Shown one piece after another: positions 1 to 8,689 of a DNA stretch of 64,000 nt. Each line of letters begins with the position of its first letter. The first letter of the stretch is position 1. Made by a program: the position numbers and the translations under genes. This stretch comes from Anaerolineales bacterium UBA6055 (GTDB lineage: Bacteria; Chloroflexota; Anaerolineae; Aggregatilineales; Phototrophicaceae), in contig DIYL01000054.1 in NCBI GenBank assembly GCA_002428985.1, positions 1-64,000 on the forward strand, given 5' to 3'. The notes beneath the pieces are model-generated. The model ran no database searches and was not told the DNA's origin. It was given only the letters and a program-made list of their open reading frames with translations.

Positions 1-498
1 GATAATTGTGAAAACTGTAACTGCATCAAGCGACAATAACAACCAACCTGCTAACGCAGGGCCAACGATATAACCGCCACTCCGTGCCATCTCAAACCAG
101 CCAATATCCTCGGCGACTTTCCTACCTTTAGATAACTCTGCGATGTATGCTAATGTGACTGGACCATAAATTGCTGTGGCTAACCCATGAATCAAACGGA
201 TGATCAATAGATGCTCGGGTGCGTGCACAAAACTATAGAGAAAGGGCATGAAGGCAAAAAAACATGTTCCAATGATGAGCCAAATACGCCGACCCCATCT
301 GTCGGATAACATCCCGAATAGGGGTTTGAGGAATAGCCCTGTCATCGTAGAGACAGAGACAATAAAACCGAGAAATGCACCTGTTGCGCCGAGTGTTGCT
401 GCAAAGACGGGTAAGAGCGGTGTCTTACCCATTTGGTAGGCAGACCTCGCGAGGAAGTCTGCCAACATAATATTCAAAAAGTGTTTCGAACGTTTCAT
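1..498 (-). CDS. MFS transporter, N-terminal part (cut by window edge)
   Basis: The reverse strand is open for 166 codons from an ATG at 498 to the window edge, so the C-terminal part is missing. The translation starts MKRSKHFLNIMLADFLARS and shows alternating hydrophobic helices. The loop between helices 2 and 3 reads GMLSDRWGRR, the classic major facilitator motif A, and helix 5 carries a motif-C-like ARSGGYIVGPALAG. It begins only 3 nt after the stop of the upstream BNR-repeat gene, so the two are probably co-transcribed. The substrate cannot be told from this fragment. The family call is firm. Confidence 0.85.
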   Translation of the reverse strand, partial: MKRSKHFLNIMLADFLARSAYQMGKTPLLPVFAATLGATGAFLGFIVSVSTMTGLFLKPLFGMLSDRWGRRIWLIIGTCFFAFMPFLYSFVHAPEHLLIIRLIHGLATAIYGPVTLAYIAELSKGRKVAEDIGWFEMARSGGYIVGPALAGWLLLSLDAVTVFTII

Positions 499-501
499 GT
501 G

Positions 502-3500
502 TTAATCTTGTTTGACTACGACAATTCCATATCCTGCATTACTGAGCATGGTATTTAATTCTGCAAGATTGCCGTCTACGATGTCTTGAAACTTATCAAC
601 TACGCCATCAATTTCTTCGACCATTTCACCATAAGCTGCGACTTGTTCGTCGGTTGGTTTATAGTCACCCAATGCAACATCGAGCGTTAGTCCAGACAAT
701 TGACTTGCAAGCCGTACACCGTTATTCATATTATCGGGCCAACCTGCACGTGTATCTGGTACCATTAGTTCTTTTTCAACTTCTAGAACTTGGCTCTCTA
801 GGTCTTTGATGGCATCTTTAAGTGGTTGTGCATCACCATTGATACGATTTTGCCAACCTTTAAGTTGAGCACGAACATCACGCATCTGATTGATTGATTT
901 GTGGGTGGCAGATACTTTGTTGCGTACATCCCATAGTAAATCAAATTGTTTTTGTAGGTCTTCGTTTGATGTCTCAATACCAGCTTCTTTAACGATGTCA
1001 AAGCTTTCGGTCATTTCGTCATCACCCACACTTAGTGTCACCTGATATGTACCGGGTGTCGCATGTGGTCCTTTGATGTAACCCATCTGATTATCGTTCT
1101 GTGGCTCGACCTTATCTGCATCAGGATAGCGCAAATCCCAAACAAACCGATTCCAGCCTGCATTTGATGGAATCCGAAGTTCTTTAGGCTTGTCATCGTC
1201 TGAACCTTTCTCTTCACCTTCATCCGCATGTACGCTATGGAATGCTTTAATTTCATTCCCTTCGGCATCTTTGAAGGTTAGTGTGATTGTTTCTTCTGGT
1301 TTCTCTTTTAGATAATAAGTGATGACTGCACCGTTTGGTGGATTTTCGCCACTATCCAAGAATGTTGTTTTGCGCCCATTTTCCTCTGTTGGTTCAACGG
1401 TATACGCGGCTACGACGCCAAGGGTGCTCATATATTGCTTGCCGGGGCCACCTTCGAACATGCCTTCAAAGACCTTTGGTAAACGACGTTCAGTAGTGCG
1501 TGGCGCAAATAAGTGTGCGGATTTGTCTGCTAGATCATCAGTATATTGATGCAACACAGTTAAATCATCTAGAATCCAGAATGCACGCCCATGTGTACCA
1601 ACGATAAGATCTGTTCCTTTGACTTTAAGGTCATAGATTGGGGTGACAGGCAAATTCAGTTGGAATTGCTCCCATGAGTCTCCACCATTAAAGGAGACGT
1701 ACAAACCAAACTCTGTACCGAGATAGAGTAAGCCCTCTTTGTTCGGATCTTCACGGATAGAACGGGTGAAGTGATCATCCGTGATGCCATCAGTGATGGA
1801 TTGCCATGTTTCACCATAGTCAGTTGATTTGAAGACATATGGTTTGTAGTCGTCATTTTTGTAACGGGTTGCTGCTACATAGACAGTTGCTTTATCGAAG
1901 TGAGAGACTTCAATCATCTCAAATCGTGTCCACTCTGGCAGATCAGATGGCGTGATATTTGTCCAATTTTCGCCACCATCTTTTGTAATGTGTAGCAGTC
2001 CATCATCAGACCCTGCATAAAGCACACCAGATTCGTGCGTTGATTCTGCTAGTGAAAAGACGGTCGCATAGTGTTCTGCACCAACTGCGTCACGGTTAAT
2101 CGGACCACCTGTTGGTTTAAGTGTTTCAGGATCACCCACAGTCAAATCGGGGCTGATTTCTTCCCAGCTTTGTCCTTCGTTAGTTGTTTTGAGGACTTTG
2201 TTGCCACCGATATAGAGTGTATTTGGATCGTGTGGGGAGAACACAATCGGATACGTCCAGTTGAAGCGGTACTTTTCTGCTTGTGCACCTAAACCCGTGG
2301 TTGAACGTGGCCATGTTGAAATCAAACGGATTTGTTTGGTTTTGTGGTCGTAGCGTTGTAAGCTGTTACCACCACCGGGTGAACTACCAATTGCGCCAAC
2401 AAATACAATATTCGGATCATCAGGTTTGACAGCGATATACCCACTTTCACCCGATCCGGCCAAGTAGCAGTCATCCCACAAAATGGATGAGTAGGGGCTA
2501 CGGCTTGGAACACTCAAACTGGAGTTGTCTTGTTGTGTACCATATACGCGATAGGGTTCTTGAGTATCTACATCAAGATGATAGAATTGTGCTGTTGGTT
2601 GGTTATAAATGCTTGACCATGATGCACCACCATTGAGCGATACACAGGCACCACCATCATTGCCCTGTACCATAACCTGATTGTTGGTCGGGAAAATCCA
2701 GACATCATGATTGTCGCCATGCGGTGTCGTGATTTCCGTCCAGTTGTGACCACCATCGGTCGATTTCCAGAAACTAAGGTTATTAATGTAGATGGTGTTG
2801 GCATCTTGTGGGTCGGCTGTGACGTGCATGTAATACCATGCACGAGAAATCATTCGTTGATCTTTTGATCCAACAACCCATGTTTCACCATAATCATCAC
2901 TACGGTAGATACCACCATCAGGTTGATGTTCAACAATTGCCCATAAACGTCCCGGTTGAACAGGTGATGCTACAATACCTATTTTACCAAGAATGCCCTT
3001 CGGTAGACCTTTGTTGGTGCTGATATTTTCCCATGTGTCACCACCATCCATCGACCGCCAGATACCGCTATCTTCACCACCGGATGAAATGTCCCAGAAG
3101 TTACGATAGGCTTCCCACATAGACGCATAAATAATGCGTGGGTTGTTTTTGTCGATGGTGATGTCGATGGCACCGGCTTTATCGCTGACGTTTAGGACAT
3201 TTTCCCATGTCTCGCCACCATCTTTAGAGCGATAAACACCGCGTTCGCTATTTTCACCAAATGCGTGACCAAAAGCAGCAACATAAACAAGATCGGCATT
3301 ATCAGGATGTGTGCGAATCTTCGCAATCTGACGCGTGTCTTTCAGTCCCATATGTTTCCATGTGCGTCCAGCATCTGTGGACTTATAGACACCATCTCCG
3401 ACTGATACATCAATACGAATAGTCGACTCACCTGTGCCTGCATAGATGACGTTTGGGTCAGCAGGGGCAACTTCTAATGCACCAACAGATGATGCTGTAA

Positions 3501-3687
3501 AATAACCATCGGTGATGTTTGACCAATATTGTCCGGCATCAGTTGTCTTCCACACACCGCCGCATACTGCGCCGAAGTAGAATGTGTTGGAATCGCGTGG
3601 ATCACCTGCGACCGTCACGACACGCCCACCACGGAACGGACCAATACAACGCCATTGCATCAGACCATCAAACTTATTTTCTGCCAT
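502..3687 (-). CDS. Large Asp-box (BNR/sortilin-VPS10-like) beta-propeller protein
   Basis: This is a 1061-residue protein built from at least ten Asp-box repeats of the form S-x-D-x-G-x-T-W, for example KSTDAGRTWKHMG, RSKDGGETWENV, RSMDGGDTWENIS and KSTDYGETWQSI. They make the blades of one or two propellers over roughly residues 10-690. A conserved GTHGRAFWILDD segment follows the propeller, and the last 350 residues are a mixed beta and helical region. Such proteins are usually annotated as glycosyl hydrolase BNR repeat or VPS10-domain proteins, but no catalytic activity can be assigned. I chose the ATG at 3687 (MAENKFDG), which has AAAGGA about 6 nt upstream, over an in-frame start 30 nt earlier. 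No signal peptide is evident from either start. It is followed after 3 nt by the MFS gene. Confidence 0.8.
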   Translation of the reverse strand: MAENKFDGLMQWRCIGPFRGGRVVTVAGDPRDSNTFYFGAVCGGVWKTTDAGQYWSNITDGYFTASSVGALEVAPADPNVIYAGTGESTIRIDVSVGDGVYKSTDAGRTWKHMGLKDTRQIAKIRTHPDNADLVYVAAFGHAFGENSERGVYRSKDGGETWENVLNVSDKAGAIDITIDKNNPRIIYASMWEAYRNFWDISSGGEDSGIWRSMDGGDTWENISTNKGLPKGILGKIGIVASPVQPGRLWAIVEHQPDGGIYRSDDYGETWVVGSKDQRMISRAWYYMHVTADPQDANTIYINNLSFWKSTDGGHNWTEITTPHGDNHDVWIFPTNNQVMVQGNDGGACVSLNGGASWSSIYNQPTAQFYHLDVDTQEPYRVYGTQQDNSSLSVPSRSPYSSILWDDCYLAGSGESGYIAVKPDDPNIVFVGAIGSSPGGGNSLQRYDHKTKQIRLISTWPRSTTGLGAQAEKYRFNWTYPIVFSPHDPNTLYIGGNKVLKTTNEGQSWEEISPDLTVGDPETLKPTGGPINRDAVGAEHYATVFSLAESTHESGVLYAGSDDGLLHITKDGGENWTNITPSDLPEWTRFEMIEVSHFDKATVYVAATRYKNDDYKPYVFKSTDYGETWQSITDGITDDHFTRSIREDPNKEGLLYLGTEFGLYVSFNGGDSWEQFQLNLPVTPIYDLKVKGTDLIVGTHGRAFWILDDLTVLHQYTDDLADKSAHLFAPRTTERRLPKVFEGMFEGGPGKQYMSTLGVVAAYTVEPTEENGRKTTFLDSGENPPNGAVITYYLKEKPEETITLTFKDAEGNEIKAFHSVHADEGEEKGSDDDKPKELRIPSNAGWNRFVWDLRYPDADKVEPQNDNQMGYIKGPHATPGTYQVTLSVGDDEMTESFDIVKEAGIETSNEDLQKQFDLLWDVRNKVSATHKSINQMRDVRAQLKGWQNRINGDAQPLKDAIKDLESQVLEVEKELMVPDTRAGWPDNMNNGVRLASQLSGLTLDVALGDYKPTDEQVAAYGEMVEEIDGVVDKFQDIVDGNLAELNTMLSNAGYGIVVVKQD

Positions 3688-3781
3688 AACAAGTCCTTTA
3701 AAAAAATTTGTCAACATTGGATATTATTTTAACTATAATTCAACAAACTGCAAATGTATTGGGTATAACCTGTAATATATC

Positions 3782-3812
3782 TTGTCATAATAGGTGGGTC
3801 ACACGCTATAAT
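3782..3812 (+). promoter_or_regulatory. Possible sigma70 promoter of the FAD oxidoreductase
   Basis: TTGTCA at 3782-3787 and a perfect TATAAT at 3807-3812 are separated by 19 bp, slightly long. It lies about 30 bp upstream of the FAD oxidoreductase start. The -10 is convincing and the -35 pairing is not. Confidence 0.4.
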
Positions 3813-3844
3813 GCACATATGATTGACTAAAATAGGAGATAAAC

Positions 3845-4972
3845 ATGGCTGATTATGTGATTGTAGGGGGTGGTATCTATGGTTGTACGGTTGCGTGGCA
3901 CCTTGCGAAACAAGGTTTAGATGTACAGTTACTAGAAGCAAAGACAATTGCTAGTGGGGCATCTGGTGGATTGGGAGAACGCGGGGTACGCGGTAATGGT
4001 CGCGACTTGCGTGAACTGCCACTTATGGCAATGGCGTATGACCAATGGACAACTTTACATGATGATATTGATGGGGCAACAGGTTATCGTCGGCTTGGAC
4101 ACCTCCTACTGATTGAACGGGAACGTGACCTCGCAAGTGCGCCTGCTCAAGTTTGGATGCAAAACCAACAAGGGATTGAGACACATTTGCTATCAGGAGA
4201 TGAACTGCGTGAACTCGAACCTCATGTGAGCGAAGATGTGATCGCTGCAATCTACTGCCCAAATGATGGGGTATCTGATCATACATTGACAACCCAGAGT
4301 ATGGTAAACGCTGCACAGCAACATGGCGCTGTAATACAAGAAAATGCACGAGTCACCGGATTAGAGCATGATGGCGATAGAGTTACAGGATTACTCGCGA
4401 CTATTGATGGGAAAGATGCACATATTTCTGTTGGTAAACAGGTAGTGCTGACTTCGAATACCCACGCGTTATCATTTATCAAACAATATTTGGATATTGA
4501 GTTACCTGTATTTGCTATGCTCCCACAGGTCATGGCACTTGAACCAATGGAAGAAATGCCGATGACGCATCTTATTGGGCATGCCCATCGTACACTAGCG
4601 ATTAAACCATTGCTCGATAATCGTGTGATGATCTCCGGTGGGTGGCGTGGACAATGGAATAGTCAAACGGGAGAAGGCGAGACATTACCCGATCAAGTTG
4701 AAGGCAATCGACAACAGGCAATTGCAGCTTATCCTGCATTAAAAGATGTGCCGGTTGATGAAGCCTTCGCTGACCGCACTGAATTGATTTCCATCGACGG
4801 TATCCCAATTATCGACTATCTCCCTGGTGCGAATAATATGCTGGTTGGTGCCGGCTGGTCGGGACATGGTTGGGCGATTTCGCCAGCGGTTGGCAAACTC
4901 ATGGCAGAGTGGGTAATGACGGAACAACAACCCGATTTGCTCAAGCCCTTTAAATACGGACGATTTACTTAG
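3845..4972 (+). CDS. FAD-dependent oxidoreductase, DAO family
   Basis: The 375-residue protein opens with an FAD-binding Rossmann motif, VIVGGGIYGCTVAWHLAKQG (residues 4-23), followed by an acidic strand end (LLEA). It ends with the DAO-family C-terminal signature VGAGWSGHGWAISPAVG. This is the layout of D-amino-acid dehydrogenase, sarcosine oxidase beta and glycine oxidase enzymes, which oxidise secondary or primary amines with FAD. The exact amine cannot be read from the sequence. The start at 3845 has AGGAG 8 nt upstream. It stands alone, divergent from the BNR gene and convergent with the next gene, with a terminator hairpin after its stop. Confidence 0.8.
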   Translation: MADYVIVGGGIYGCTVAWHLAKQGLDVQLLEAKTIASGASGGLGERGVRGNGRDLRELPLMAMAYDQWTTLHDDIDGATGYRRLGHLLLIERERDLASAPAQVWMQNQQGIETHLLSGDELRELEPHVSEDVIAAIYCPNDGVSDHTLTTQSMVNAAQQHGAVIQENARVTGLEHDGDRVTGLLATIDGKDAHISVGKQVVLTSNTHALSFIKQYLDIELPVFAMLPQVMALEPMEEMPMTHLIGHAHRTLAIKPLLDNRVMISGGWRGQWNSQTGEGETLPDQVEGNRQQAIAAYPALKDVPVDEAFADRTELISIDGIPIIDYLPGANNMLVGAGWSGHGWAISPAVGKLMAEWVMTEQQPDLLKPFKYGRFT

Positions 4973-4987
4973 ATCAAATTTTGAAAT

Positions 4988-5026
4988 GTCTAGTATCTGC
5001 TCAATGCATCAGTTGCTAGACTTTTT
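4988..5026 (+). terminator. Rho-independent terminator after the FAD oxidoreductase
   Basis: GTCTAG (4988-4993) pairs with CTAGAC (5016-5021), with a further CTG/CAG pairing inside, and is followed by TTTTT. It begins 15 bp after the stop of the plus-strand oxidoreductase and overlaps the 3' end of the convergent gene. Confidence 0.6.
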
Positions 5027-5578
5027 AACTGTCCAGAATTTGCATTTGTCTAGTCTTTGTATGAGTTGTTGAGTCTCCTTGACTGCTTCAATATCATTTA
5101 ATTCTAGACCTTCATTAGGATTATCATGTGCATAGTGTATTCCCTCAATTACTCCAGCCACAAACGGAGATACAACAAAATACATGTCAAAGTATCCATT
5201 CCAGCCTGCATTTCCTATATCTCTTGCCATCTCTAACATGTCATGCAGGTGTTGGATATGAGGACTTTTTGTAACACGGAAGTATTCAAACAGTATGCCG
5301 CCCTGAAAATCTTGAAGATTAAGATCGTTTACTTCATTTTCTGGTGATGTTTTTTGTATATTTTCGATACTAATTGAGCCATAATCAGGTGATATTTTGG
5401 AATGTTGTCCATATAAAATGTAATGGTCTTTAGGTTGCCCCATTACAATACCTTCAACACCTATTTCAGTTGAATTATCCTCGTAGATGAGAACCTCATA
5501 ATTACTTCTACCAGCGCTTGCCCACAGTCGATACTCCCACCAATCAGACCATTCTTTGTGAGGTCGTAGCATAGTCAT
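5009..5578 (-). CDS. Hypothetical protein, 189 aa
   Basis: I do not recognise a family. The protein is soluble and rich in aromatic and acidic residues, and it begins MTMLRPHKEWSDWWEYRLWA. No signal peptide, membrane segment or nucleotide-binding motif is visible. The start at 5578 has GGAG about 7 nt upstream. It lies 16 bp downstream of the sugar-acid dehydratase on the same strand, so it may be the last gene of that transcript. Its size and composition resemble small immunity-like or metabolic accessory proteins, but nothing supports a specific role. Confidence 0.6.
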   Translation of the reverse strand: MTMLRPHKEWSDWWEYRLWASAGRSNYEVLIYEDNSTEIGVEGIVMGQPKDHYILYGQHSKISPDYGSISIENIQKTSPENEVNDLNLQDFQGGILFEYFRVTKSPHIQHLHDMLEMARDIGNAGWNGYFDMYFVVSPFVAGVIEGIHYAHDNPNEGLELNDIEAVKETQQLIQRLDKCKFWTVKKSSN

Positions 5579-5594
5579 GAATAATCTCCAGACT

Positions 5595-7313
5595 CTAGAA
5601 TTTCGGTTGCTCTGTCACTTCGACAGGATCAGCACCGCGCAGAAAATCGAAATCTACGCCGAGTGGGGCTTGATTGACTGTGCGTAGATACATCTGACCA
5701 TAGCCACGCTTAAATGCAGGTTGAGGAGCTTGCCACTTTTTTCGACGTTGGGCAAGTTCCTCATCAGTGACATGAAGATGAATGCGTCGATTTTCGACAT
5801 CTAACTCAATCTTGTCACCTGTTTGCACTAATGCCAGATTACCCCCAATTGCACTTTCTGGTGCAACATGCAATACGATTGTCCCGTAGGATGTGCCACT
5901 CATGCGTGCATCTGAGATACGCACCATATCACGTACCCCTTCTTTCAATAGTTTGCGTGGGATGGGCAGGTTGCCGACTTCTGGCATCCCTGGTCCACCA
6001 ACAGGACCGACATTTTGCAATACCAATATATCGTCTTTTGTCACATCTAAGTCAGGGTCGTTGATACGAGCACGGAGATCATCCATGCCGTTGAAAACAA
6101 TGGCACGTCCACGATGATGTAATAGCTCCGATGATGCCGCAGCGTGTTTGATGACTGCGCCATCCGGGGCGAGATTTCCTGTCAGAATGCTCAGACCACC
6201 TTCGGGTTGGAGCGGGCTATCGAGTGTACGAATCAAGTCTGGATTTATGATTTCAGCGTTTGCCACATTCTCAGCTAGGGTTTGACCAGTCACCGTCAGT
6301 GCATCCTCGTGTAACAGCGGTAGAAGTTGTTTGAGTACAGCTGGGATTCCGCCTGCATAATAGAGGTCTTCCATCTGATACTGCCCGACTGGTTTAAGGT
6401 TGGTCAGTATCGGAGTTGTTCGGCTGAGTTCATCAAATCGCGACAGAGGCAAATCAACACCACAACGCCCAGCAATTGCTGGTAGATGGACAATCGCGTT
6501 GGTGCTCCCGCCGAGTGCATGAAGTAGACGAATTGCATTATCAAACGCATCTGCGGTAAGAATATCAGATGGCTTGATGTTTTGTTCGACTAGTTTTACG
6601 ATTTGTCGTCCGGCGTGCTCTGCGAGGCGTAAGCGACGTGAGTCTACTGCGGGAATTGCACCATTGCCCGGTAACGCCATCCCCAACGCTTCCATAAGTG
6701 AATTCATGGTTGAGGCAGTACCCATAACCATGCAATGTCCAGCACTACGAACGAGATTCTCTTCAACAGCTTTGTAGGTTGCTTCGTCGATTGTACCTGC
6801 CTGATACTCGGTTGTGTAACGGCGACAATCGGTACATGCACCGAGAATTTCACCTTGAAAATGACCGTTGAGCATCGGGCCACCACTGACCATAATCGTA
6901 GGAATGTCGGCACTGGCAGCCCCCATGAGTGCGGCGGGTGTGGTTTTATCGCAATTGGTGAGTAGGACGACGCCATCTAATGGATTACCACGTATCATCT
7001 CTTCGGTATCCATTGCTGCGAGGTTGCGATAGAGCATCGAGGTCGGACTAAGATAGATTTCGCCAAGTGAAATGGTCGGGAATTCAAGTGGGAATCCGCC
7101 CGCTTGCAAGACACCTCGTTTGACGGCTTCGCAGATGTCGCGTAGGTTACTGTTACAATTGTTTAGCTCACTGTAGGTATTACAGATGCCAATGAGCGGG
7201 CGTTTGAGGTCGTCATCATCATACCCCATTGCCCGTGTGAAGGCTCTGTGAACCAGACCCGACACACCATCTTCATTAAAAAATACCTGACTACGACTTT
7301 TGTTGTTTGTCAT
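5595..7313 (-). CDS. IlvD/Edd-family dehydratase, probably sugar-acid dehydratase
   Basis: This 572-residue protein matches the dihydroxy-acid / 6-phosphogluconate dehydratase family. It has GICNTYSELNNCN near the N terminus and the cluster-ligand regions LLTNCDKTTPAALMG and GACTDCRRY, followed by AGHCMVMGTASTMN and a C-terminal SDARMSGTSYG. Members dehydrate 2,3-dihydroxy acids using an Fe-S cluster and Mg2+. The length and the E-L-N-N-C-N form of the first motif fit aldonate dehydratases (arabonate/xylonate type) better than branched-chain amino-acid IlvD, and no ilv neighbours are present. I chose the ATG at 7313 because GGGGGA lies about 5 nt upstream; a longer in-frame start 84 nt upstream has no such support. 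Confidence 0.85.
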   Translation of the reverse strand: MTNNKSRSQVFFNEDGVSGLVHRAFTRAMGYDDDDLKRPLIGICNTYSELNNCNSNLRDICEAVKRGVLQAGGFPLEFPTISLGEIYLSPTSMLYRNLAAMDTEEMIRGNPLDGVVLLTNCDKTTPAALMGAASADIPTIMVSGGPMLNGHFQGEILGACTDCRRYTTEYQAGTIDEATYKAVEENLVRSAGHCMVMGTASTMNSLMEALGMALPGNGAIPAVDSRRLRLAEHAGRQIVKLVEQNIKPSDILTADAFDNAIRLLHALGGSTNAIVHLPAIAGRCGVDLPLSRFDELSRTTPILTNLKPVGQYQMEDLYYAGGIPAVLKQLLPLLHEDALTVTGQTLAENVANAEIINPDLIRTLDSPLQPEGGLSILTGNLAPDGAVIKHAAASSELLHHRGRAIVFNGMDDLRARINDPDLDVTKDDILVLQNVGPVGGPGMPEVGNLPIPRKLLKEGVRDMVRISDARMSGTSYGTIVLHVAPESAIGGNLALVQTGDKIELDVENRRIHLHVTDEELAQRRKKWQAPQPAFKRGYGQMYLRTVNQAPLGVDFDFLRGADPVEVTEQPKF

Positions 7314-7544
7314 GATTATCCCCCATTGATGATTAGGGGTAGTATATCCATAAATAGGGTATTGAAACAAAGTAATGGCGCGAATTGTGCCATGCAAATC
7401 TGTTGTTGTGCCAGTTTGTATCCGTTGCTCGTCATAGGATAACGGTCATGTGAATCATTTGTGGCGGTGGCAGAGACAAAAACGTTTTGTGCCATCGCTT
7501 TATCTGCGTGTGATATTGCCGACTTTGGTTTTATTGCCGGATAG

Positions 7545-7648
7545 TTGCCATGATTTGTCATTGTGTTGCCGACATGTGCTAGCTTATTGCCGACTGTCGT
7601 CGTTTGTTGCCGGAATTGCTGATTTTGTTGCCGTTATTGCCGATGGAT
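7545..7648. repeat. Degenerate tandem repeat, about 21-bp period, TTGCCG core
   Basis: TTGCCG or TTGCCA cores begin at 7545, 7566, 7587, 7607 and 7628, steps of 21, 21, 20 and 21 bp, that is two helical turns each. Additional cores are at 7516, 7534 and 7637. The rest of each unit is only weakly conserved. It may be an old minisatellite or a phased binding array. Confidence 0.6.
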
Positions 7649-7698
7649 TATTTTTTATGGCAATAAGATTTAGTATTCCTTGCCCAACCAATAGGCTT

Positions 7699-7720
7699 GG
7701 AACGACACACCGGTCGTTCC
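7699..7720. repeat. Perfect 8-bp inverted repeat GGAACGAC / GTCGTTCC
   Basis: GGAACGAC (7699-7706) and GTCGTTCC (7713-7720) flank a 6-nt loop, and the element is bordered by CTACA on the right. Read on the minus strand it begins GTAGGGAACGACC. This resembles the GTAGGGG-type palindromic repeats often scattered between genes in Chloroflexota and cyanobacteria. A related, more decayed element is at 22974-23005. Confidence 0.55.
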
Positions 7721-7893
7721 CTACAGCATTGATGAGATTGTTCATATGTATGCTTCGGGTAGCGTAGCACAAATTGGAGGTAAAAGGGTGAGCATAGGGT
7801 CGCGATTGAGAGCTGTTGAAAATGTGAAAGTTTAAGACTACATGTAGAATGAAGGTATAGACGAATTACTTCAACACGTATGGGTGGTCTAGA

Positions 7894-8448
7894 ATGGGTA
7901 CAAAAGAGACAACTTTAATTTATCGTTTGTCAGTTAGTCCTAGTCATGTTGATATGCATTGGGGCTTTATTCCAAACGAACTCTGGACAACGATACTTAA
8001 AGAATGGGCGAGGCAGTATGTCGATGGTATTGGGTTTGAAGGATATAAAACGAAGGCGCAATTGACACAGATTAGTCGATTTGCTAAGTGGCAACCCGAT
8101 ATTCAATTTCATTGTTGCATAAGGTCTAAGTTGGTGACACAAATTAAAACTGAGGTACTACAACCACAAGAGATGGCTGTATTTTCTTACAGCGAGAAAG
8201 TTCGTGAAGTGATTGAAGCCATTGAATTCAATGATTGGGATGTTACTTACGATGAGAATCCGGTAGATAGCCTGTATTTCTTTAAAGGTGAGAGGCTGAT
8301 TATGGATATTTTGCCATATGAAAGTGAGATCATGGTGTATGTAACCGATTCGGAACGTGATGCGTTGATTCAGTTAGATGATCGTATTCGACAGAACCTA
8401 TTTCGTAAATCTGATTTGATCGTATCTGTTGATATTGTGTCTCGCTAA
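7894..8448 (+). CDS. Hypothetical protein, 184 aa
   Basis: I do not recognise a family. The protein is soluble, with no signal peptide or membrane segment, and starts MGTKETTLIYRLSVSPSHVD. Its composition looks like a real alpha/beta protein, with blocks such as FNDWDVTYDENPVDSLYFF and YESEIMVYVTDSERDALIQ. The start at 7894 lacks a strong Shine-Dalgarno. It stands alone between the repeat-rich gap and the MerR promoter region. Confidence 0.6.
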   Translation: MGTKETTLIYRLSVSPSHVDMHWGFIPNELWTTILKEWARQYVDGIGFEGYKTKAQLTQISRFAKWQPDIQFHCCIRSKLVTQIKTEVLQPQEMAVFSYSEKVREVIEAIEFNDWDVTYDENPVDSLYFFKGERLIMDILPYESEIMVYVTDSERDALIQLDDRIRQNLFRKSDLIVSVDIVSR

Positions 8449-8599
8449 TATGTGAGAATAACATTTACTCCTTAGAACCATGATATATTGAACTGATGAT
8501 AGTTGATCGTAATCCACCGAATTCACCCGAATTACAGGTAAATCAACTCCCCAGATATTGTTATTAAAAATAGTAATTCCTCGTTTTCAAAATTAGTGC

Positions 8600-8630
8600 T
8601 TGACTCTCCGGTTACGGGAGGGTGCATTAT
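8600..8630 (+). promoter_or_regulatory. MerR-type promoter/operator with 19-bp spacer
   Basis: TTGACT (8600-8605) and CATTAT (8625-8630) are 19 bp apart, the overlong spacing typical of promoters untwisted by MerR-family activators. A near-palindrome of the form ACTCTCC-N7-GGGAGGGT fills the spacer (8603-8623). It lies 60 bp upstream of the MerR gene, so it is probably autoregulated and also drives the VOC gene. Confidence 0.7.
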
Positions 8631-8689
8631 ATTTTTAGTTGATCTGTTTGGTATGTAGAATAACAAAAAGATAGTTTAAGGAATACCAG

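Larger units (their letters stand above)
7314..7893. other. 580-bp intergenic region with repeats
   Basis: No convincing gene is seen between the divergent dehydratase and the orphan gene at 7894. Short open frames exist on both strands, but their translations are repetitive (minus-strand GNK/AITATKSAI-like runs) and lack good start sites. The region holds the phased TTGCCG array (7545-7648) and an inverted repeat at 7699-7720, listed separately. Confidence 0.6.

Noticed and set aside
502..3687. Sialidase activity for the Asp-box protein
   Set aside because: Asp-boxes are present but no sialidase arginine triad or FRIP motif was seen, so no activity is claimed.
7450..7767. 105-codon plus-strand frame in the repeat-rich gap
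   Set aside because: The translation follows the TTGCCG repeat, is cysteine- and valine-rich without family features, and lacks a start site.
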